Shown here: in pieces, positions 31,364 to 35,135 of the stretch
How the letters are laid out: the number at the start of each line of letters is the position of its first letter
Position numbering within the stretch: the first letter of the stretch is position 1
Origin: SIG636 sp045535465
Lineage (GTDB): Bacteria; Bacillota; Clostridia; Oscillospirales; CAG-382
Assembly: GCA_045535465.1 (NCBI GenBank)
Contig: JAZSLS010000069.1
Location: 1-35,135 of the forward strand
Length of the DNA stretch: 35,135 nucleotides
Direction: 5' to 3'
The notes under the pieces: generated by a model
Database searches by the model: none
The model's input: only the letters and a program-made list of their open reading frames with translations
Told to the model about the DNA's origin: nothing
Program-made: the position numbers and the translations under genes

Positions 31364-31552
31364 TCAATTACCTCCGTTTAATTTCTCGCAAGATTCGATC
31401 GTAAAATACTGTCCGGCGTATTGCTGCTGAAAAGTATATATTGCGTGTTGACGGTCGCCCGCTTCTACAAACGCAACTCCTCGCATACCGCCATTCAGCA
31501 CCTTAGGCACATAAACAATTTTCCACGTTTCCCATTTTCCATAAAAGCTCAT
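31364..31552 (-). CDS. Small hypothetical protein
   Basis: 62 residues: MSFYGKWETWKIVYVPKVLNG followed by MRGVAFVEAGDRQHAIYTFQQQYAGQYFTIESCEKL. The alternation of strand and helix (WKIVYVP, GVAFVEA, AIYTFQQQYA, FTIESCEKL) suggests a compact alpha/beta domain. A strong GGAGGAGG ribosome binding site precedes the ATG. The stop codon is inside the ribosome binding region of the next gene, so translation is probably coupled. The function is unknown. Confidence 0.65.
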   Translation of the reverse strand: MSFYGKWETWKIVYVPKVLNGGMRGVAFVEAGDRQHAIYTFQQQYAGQYFTIESCEKLNGGN

Positions 31553-31657
31553 AATAATTCCTCCTCCGATTTAAGATATAAAATTCGATTGAAATTTTAA
31601 AAATAACGTGTCCTGTAATAAAAAATCATTTTTAGGGTTTTGGAAATTGGTCATTTA

Positions 31658-31951
31658 TTAATCCTTTCTCATCCAATAACCATACTCCTCCCAATATGCA
31701 TCTTCGGTGCGGCAATATGCGCCATACACCTTTTTGAACGGCTCAAGCAAGCTCGCATCTTCAAACATCAAATTTCCGTTTGAAAAAGGATCGCCATTGA
31801 TGGTTTCCCTACAATAAAAAGTATAGTGACCGTTACTATCCGGGGTTGTAGTAACTACACCTATTTGGGAGGCTGTAATTTTATTCAAATAAAACCTGCG
31901 TTTCGTTTTAGTTGAGATAACAACCTTTCCAATAAAATCTTTAAGTTCCAT
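31658..31951 (-). CDS. Small hypothetical protein
   Basis: 97 residues from ATG 31951, chosen for AAGGAGTATAAA just upstream; an in-frame ATG at 31996 lacks a ribosome binding site. It starts MELKDFIGKVVISTKTKRRF, with several strands (YLNKITASQIGVVTTTPD, HYTFYCRETI), and ends with an aromatic acidic tail (YCRTEDAYWEEYGYWMRKD). It is soluble and no family is recognised. It is the first gene behind the promoter at 32037-32065. Confidence 0.6.
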   Translation of the reverse strand: MELKDFIGKVVISTKTKRRFYLNKITASQIGVVTTTPDSNGHYTFYCRETINGDPFSNGNLMFEDASLLEPFKKVYGAYCRTEDAYWEEYGYWMRKD

Positions 31952-32036
31952 TTTATACTCCTTATCCGAATATTTTGTAAAGCTTTTGCTGCCCAAAGCG
32001 CCCTTCTAAAGCCGCCGGCTCGCTTTCACTGAGTGT

Positions 32037-32065
32037 ATTATAGCCAATCACTAAGTAAATGTAAA
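32037..32065 (-). promoter_or_regulatory. Promoter for the small-gene operon
   Basis: Minus strand: TTTACA (32065-32060), 17-bp spacer, TATAAT (32042-32037). A GC-rich hairpin AGCCGGCGGCT lies in the leader at about 32010-32020. Confidence 0.8.
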
Positions 32066-32132
32066 GAGTTTTTTGCAATATTTTCAAATTTTGTTAATTT
32101 TGCACAGTTGTCACTTAGTGAGCTTTGGCTAT
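32040..32132. promoter_or_regulatory. Separated inverted repeat over the promoter
   Basis: ATAGCCAATCACTAAGT (32040-32056), covering the spacer and -10 edge of the promoter, recurs as ACTTAGTGAGCTTTGGCTAT (32113-32132) in inverted orientation. The CACTAAGT/ACTTAGTG part is exact and the AGCCA part is offset by three bases. Two distant half-sites suggest a regulator binding with DNA looping, or a hairpin in readthrough RNA. Confidence 0.55.
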
Positions 32133-32163
32133 TTATATAAGATTTCGTCCACCCCTTATACAG

Positions 32164-32198
32164 CAAAACTGCGTCGGAGCGTTATGCCCCGACTCAGT
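32164..32198 (-). terminator. Terminator of the two-gene operon
   Basis: Minus strand: ACTGAGTCGGGG / CTCCGACGCAGT with one mismatch and one G-U pair, a 7-base loop, then TTTT, 5 bp after the stop of the large gene. Confidence 0.75.
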
Positions 32199-32202
32199 CT
32201 GT

Positions 32203-34143
32203 TTATTTTGTAAGTTTGTTAATCAAATTTGTATATCTGTCTTGAAGGAGCTGCGCCGACTTACCGTCAACGAACAATCCTCTGCAAGCGGTGCCCGACA
32301 TATTGCGATATTGATAATCAAAACAAGAAACAGGTCCGTGTACCGAAACGAGATTAGTGTTGGATTTTTCAAACAAGCCATTGTTTACGGCAACGTCCAA
32401 TATCTCAATGAGCTCTTTCATATCCTCATCGGGTATTTTTTTGTCTACTTGTTTTCCGTCTACAAAACCGACGCCATAGAAAATGGTTATAGTATTGTTT
32501 TCGATACAATATCCTGCTATATGTTCATTTTGCGAAATAAAAGAGTCAAAACCTTTTTTATAACGAATATATGGATGTTTTATCATTTTTGCCACTCTGT
32601 TAAGAGCGCTTTTGGTATTATTATGATCTTTTGGGTCACGGAATTGACCGTCTTCAGAATATGCTTTAATTATCCCGTCTATTTCAGAATAAAGCTGTTC
32701 GATAGTATAATTATTCCTCAATAATTCCCTTATTTTTCCGGAATAAATTCTGATAGATGCATCGGAAAGATCATCTGATTCCCTCATAGAATCTTCCAAC
32801 GCATTCAAAAATACATCATCATTAATCGTATTATTCTTTTGATCTAAATAATCGCTGTACTTTCTTAACGCTGAGCGACAATTGCTATACTTTTTCTTGG
32901 TCAACTCATCCTTTGCTTTCTTTGCATCGGCAATTTTTTGAGTACAAGCATCAATCATAACATCTATGTTATCTTCCAAATCGGCAATAGTGTTTATGGT
33001 CAATTCCTTCATAGCAGTTTTTAAAAGCGAGCTGTAGTATGGCGGATTTGAAACGCCGTTTTTGGCAGCGTACGCTTCAAAATCGGCCAATTCATTGTGA
33101 ATGCGCACAGAGGGCTTTTTACAGCTTGACCTTGATAAGCTTTTGCTGTTTGTTGCGGAAATTGAGTTGCTTTTGGTTTTCCAAATTCCTATTCCGTATT
33201 TTGCGTCTATTACTTTATTGGATATTAAATCGTTGCTTTGTATAGGATAAATATAATTTAAAAAGTCATCGTATACCGTTTTGTACTTTGCTTTGATTTT
33301 GGCTTCAACATAATTTATCAAATCCTGCTCTTCGCCAATTTCATCTTTTTCAACACCATTGTCATTCCACAAAATGTTGGTTTTTAAAATCCCTGTTGCG
33401 TCATCATATCTGTTTATTTTGTTCGGAACAAGAAAATAGTTAATGGGATGCACCATCCTCATAAAATGTGCTACAAGAAATTTTCGTGCTTCAATGGCCT
33501 CGTCCGAAAGCATATCAACAAATCTGTAATGAAAATCGCCGTAAGCATCGGTCCTTATAGCGTTCCACTCAGTATTAACGCCTCTTGGAAAATATTTGTT
33601 GCATAAAGCTGCCACAGAAGCAAAAGGCGATTTTTTATTAAAATCTTTTCCGGCAGAATAAATATGGGCAATTTTATAACCTTTATTGCTTACTCCGGGA
33701 TTTCGGCCTTTTAGATAAGCAGCATATTTTCTTTCGTCTTCCGTCTGAAAGCATCCGCAAGGAAAGCTTCTTCCTTTTATACATTCTTCAAAATCCGATA
33801 AAGACGGAACATATCCGTCACGTGCCATTGAGTAAAAATAGGAGGTGAACCCATTATCCACAAAAACCGAACTAAAGCCGTGATCAGTGGCGTTTATAAA
33901 GCCTCTTCTTAACAAAGGACTGTTTCCGGAAGGAGTTCCGAACGCACGAATAAAGAAAATTGCATCTTGCTTTTCAACATATTGCTTAAGCAATTCGTGC
34001 CACTTAACAACAACATTTTCATCGGGCAAATTGGGCTCAATAATATTTGCCCACAATCCATCAAAATCTTTGGCTGTTCCGGTAGGCAATACCGTTAAAG
34101 CGGATGATTTTTTTATTTTGGCGATTTTTTCTTTTAACAGCAT
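32203..34143 (-). CDS. Large unknown protein with two recombinase-core-like helical repeats
   Basis: 646 residues, no transmembrane segments or signal peptide. The N-terminal region (about 1-300) has IFFIRAFGTPSGN, FPCGCFQTEDERK, GYKIAHIYSAGKDF (His160), a conserved-looking FLVAHFMRMVHPINYFLVPNK (His225, His232) and the LINYVEAKIKAKY helix. It may be catalytic, but I do not recognise the fold. Two helical repeats follow: residues about 352-435 (PYYSSLLKTAMKEL ... NCRSALRKYSDYL) and 443-520 (DASIRIYSGKIREL ... NTKSALNRVAKMI). Both look like the SAM-like core-binding domain of tyrosine recombinases. A C-terminal alpha/beta segment (527-646) ends it. No R-H-R-Y recombinase catalytic set is seen. 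It lies 18 bp after its partner, in one operon. Confidence 0.75.
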   Translation of the reverse strand: MLLKEKIAKIKKSSALTVLPTGTAKDFDGLWANIIEPNLPDENVVVKWHELLKQYVEKQDAIFFIRAFGTPSGNSPLLRRGFINATDHGFSSVFVDNGFTSYFYSMARDGYVPSLSDFEECIKGRSFPCGCFQTEDERKYAAYLKGRNPGVSNKGYKIAHIYSAGKDFNKKSPFASVAALCNKYFPRGVNTEWNAIRTDAYGDFHYRFVDMLSDEAIEARKFLVAHFMRMVHPINYFLVPNKINRYDDATGILKTNILWNDNGVEKDEIGEEQDLINYVEAKIKAKYKTVYDDFLNYIYPIQSNDLISNKVIDAKYGIGIWKTKSNSISATNSKSLSRSSCKKPSVRIHNELADFEAYAAKNGVSNPPYYSSLLKTAMKELTINTIADLEDNIDVMIDACTQKIADAKKAKDELTKKKYSNCRSALRKYSDYLDQKNNTINDDVFLNALEDSMRESDDLSDASIRIYSGKIRELLRNNYTIEQLYSEIDGIIKAYSEDGQFRDPKDHNNTKSALNRVAKMIKHPYIRYKKGFDSFISQNEHIAGYCIENNTITIFYGVGFVDGKQVDKKIPDEDMKELIEILDVAVNNGLFEKSNTNLVSVHGPVSCFDYQYRNMSGTACRGLFVDGKSAQLLQDRYTNLINKLTK

Positions 34144-34161
34144 AATTCTTTCCCCTTTAAT

Positions 34162-34845
34162 TTATATATTCGCCCCGTAACAACAAGCTTTAAACTTATC
34201 AAATTTATTAAAAGCTGCACGAGTGTTGGGCCAATTTCGATTTCCCTCAGATTCGGCTATTTTCATACTTATATAGCAATTAAGTTCTTCCGTATGATAT
34301 AATGCATTCAAAAGAGGGCTATTTTGATTGATTTTTTCTTCGTTAATTTCAAGTTCTTTCGGAAGCTCGCCTTGAATATATTCCGTATAAAAGGATTTCC
34401 ACAAATTTTTAATACGTGAACAATAGTCGTTAACGGTGTAGGAGGATTTTCCATTGTTCAAGCAATATAACGTAAACGCTTCTTGCAGCTGCTTATCGTT
34501 TTGAAAACCTTGTTGTGAAATACCGTTCCCAACAGAAATATTAGTGAAGGACATAAATTTTTGTCCAAACGGCCGACCGCTAAAAGGAACATCAGCCTCA
34601 TAAACGTCTGCAGAATTTATCTTTTCCTCGTTGTTTTCCGATTCCAAAGCGCTAATTCGTTCACGTTGTGTTTCTATAATTTTACAAAAAGCCTCTATCA
34701 TTTCATTTACGAACATTTCGTCCGTACTGTCTTCGTACACATCATACAAATCACTGATTTTTTTTAGTTCAATTCTAACTAAATCATCATATCGATTGGT
34801 GGCGTTCTGTTCGTACCACTGAATACGCTCATCAATTTTATTCAT
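34162..34845 (-). CDS. Partner protein with coiled coil and one recombinase-core-like repeat
   Basis: 227 residues from ATG 34845 (GGAGAG upstream; an in-frame extension to 34926 would cover the promoter). The N-terminal half is a likely coiled coil (IDERIQWYEQ ... MIEAFCKIIETQRERISALESENNEEK, about 1-75). A Gly/Ser-containing linker (VPFSGRPFGQKFMSF) follows. The C-terminal half, about 118-218, matches the repeat found twice in the downstream protein (SYTVNDYCSRIKNL ... NTRAAFNKFDKF). It probably forms a complex with, or a DNA-recognition partner for, the 646-residue protein. No catalytic motif is visible and no family is recognised. Confidence 0.72.
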   Translation of the reverse strand: MNKIDERIQWYEQNATNRYDDLVRIELKKISDLYDVYEDSTDEMFVNEMIEAFCKIIETQRERISALESENNEEKINSADVYEADVPFSGRPFGQKFMSFTNISVGNGISQQGFQNDKQLQEAFTLYCLNNGKSSYTVNDYCSRIKNLWKSFYTEYIQGELPKELEINEEKINQNSPLLNALYHTEELNCYISMKIAESEGNRNWPNTRAAFNKFDKFKACCYGANI

Positions 34846-34875
34846 AATAACTCTCCGTTTTTTACTATTGAAGAT

Positions 34876-34904
34876 ATTATATCGCATCTTCCAAGTGAAG
34901 TCAA
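34876..34904 (-). promoter_or_regulatory. Promoter of the two-gene operon
   Basis: Minus strand: TTGACT (34904-34899), 17-bp spacer, TATAAT (34881-34876), about 30 bp before the start codon of the 227-residue gene. Confidence 0.85.
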
Positions 34905-34936
34905 GGGGTGAAACGAAATTTTCCAAGAAAAAACCG

Positions 34937-35135
34937 CCCCTTTGGGGTGGCTTGTTTCTGTTTCAAGCGACAGGACTTTCTACTCACGATCGAAAGAGCC
35001 ACCGGCTCTTTCTCCCAACTTTTGTTCCAAAAGTTGGAGTTCGTTTCAAGTCCGTCATTTTTCCCGCACCACGAAACACGCCACCCCTTTGGGGTGGCTT
35101 GTTTCTATTTCAAGCGACAGGACTTTCTACTCACG
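34937..35135. repeat. Tandem direct repeat with palindromes, cut by window edge
   Basis: A 52-bp sequence beginning CCCCTTTGGGGTGGCTTG and ending CTTTCTACTCACG occurs at 34937-34988 and again at 35084-35135 with one difference (period 147 bp). Between the copies lie GAAAGAGCC-ACC-GGCTCTTTC (34992-35012) and CCAACTTTTG-TTC-CAAAAGTTGG (35015-35037). The repeat begins with a palindrome GCCACCCC-TTT-GGGGTGGC in the second copy. It probably continues beyond the window. Confidence 0.8.

Noticed and set aside
32203..34143. Tyrosine recombinase or integrase
   Set aside because: Only the core-binding-like helices are seen; no catalytic Arg-His-Arg-Tyr pattern in the C-terminal part.
34937..35135. Possible CRISPR array or phage attachment site
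   Set aside because: Only two units with a 147-bp period are seen and there is no integrase or tRNA next to it; insufficient evidence.

Overview
The window looks like a chromosomal segment of a low-to-mid GC Gram-positive bacterium in the class Clostridia, probably an uncultured gut member of the Oscillospiraceae/Ruminococcaceae. This rests on the ylxM-ffh-rpsP-khpA-rimM-trmD order, a YtrA-type GntR/ABC operon, HPr, purine-rich AGGAGG-type ribosome binding sites, TTGACA/TATAAT promoters and a dockerin-bearing secreted hydrolase. The taxon is inferred and was not searched.

Layout. 1-1.5 kb: end of a thiamine-precursor permease (CytX type) coupled to thiamine pyrophosphokinase. 1.5-3.7 kb: AT-rich accessory DNA with two fused gene remnants (a Cthe_2159-like carbohydrate-binding protein and a probable FRG-domain C-terminus), an orphan SUKH-type immunity-like gene and a small P-loop kinase. 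3.7-7.6 kb: GH25 lysozyme, tiny lipoprotein, 3-methyladenine glycosylase, YczE-like membrane protein and a zinc-ribbon membrane protein. 7.6-9.9 kb: two copies of a 224-bp hairpin-rich element in opposite orientation, enclosing an acetyltransferase gene and a lipoprotein gene. 9.9-12.4 kb: NPCBM-like lipoprotein, a double zinc-ribbon protein and a membrane protein.

12.4-17.05 kb (minus strand) is a self-regulated efflux-type operon: GntR repressor, two paralogous membrane proteins and an ABC ATPase, with a perfect 13-bp-arm operator next to the -10 box. 17.05-19.4 kb: uvrC and an unusual HPr. 19.5-25.6 kb (minus) is the translation/secretion operon ylxM-ffh-rpsP-khpA-rimM-trmD, continuing without a gap into an O-antigen-ligase-like gene and two DUF4330-like membrane-anchored proteins. 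25.6-27.6 kb: a ClpC-like AAA+ protein with an intact first ATPase domain and a degenerate second one. 27.8-30.0 kb (plus): a membrane-anchored protein and a secreted glucosaminidase-dockerin protein.

30-35.1 kb is AT-rich accessory DNA on the minus strand: a gene interrupted by two in-frame TAA codons, three small unknown proteins behind a strong promoter with a distant inverted repeat, and an unrecognised two-gene operon (32203-34845). The two proteins of that operon share a repeated helical motif resembling the core-binding domain of tyrosine recombinases, but show no recombinase catalytic domain. This is the best candidate for an undescribed system. Hairpin-rich intergenic mosaics occur at 7.6-8.1, 9.5-9.9, 30.0-30.4 and 34.9-35.1 kb, always in accessory surroundings.
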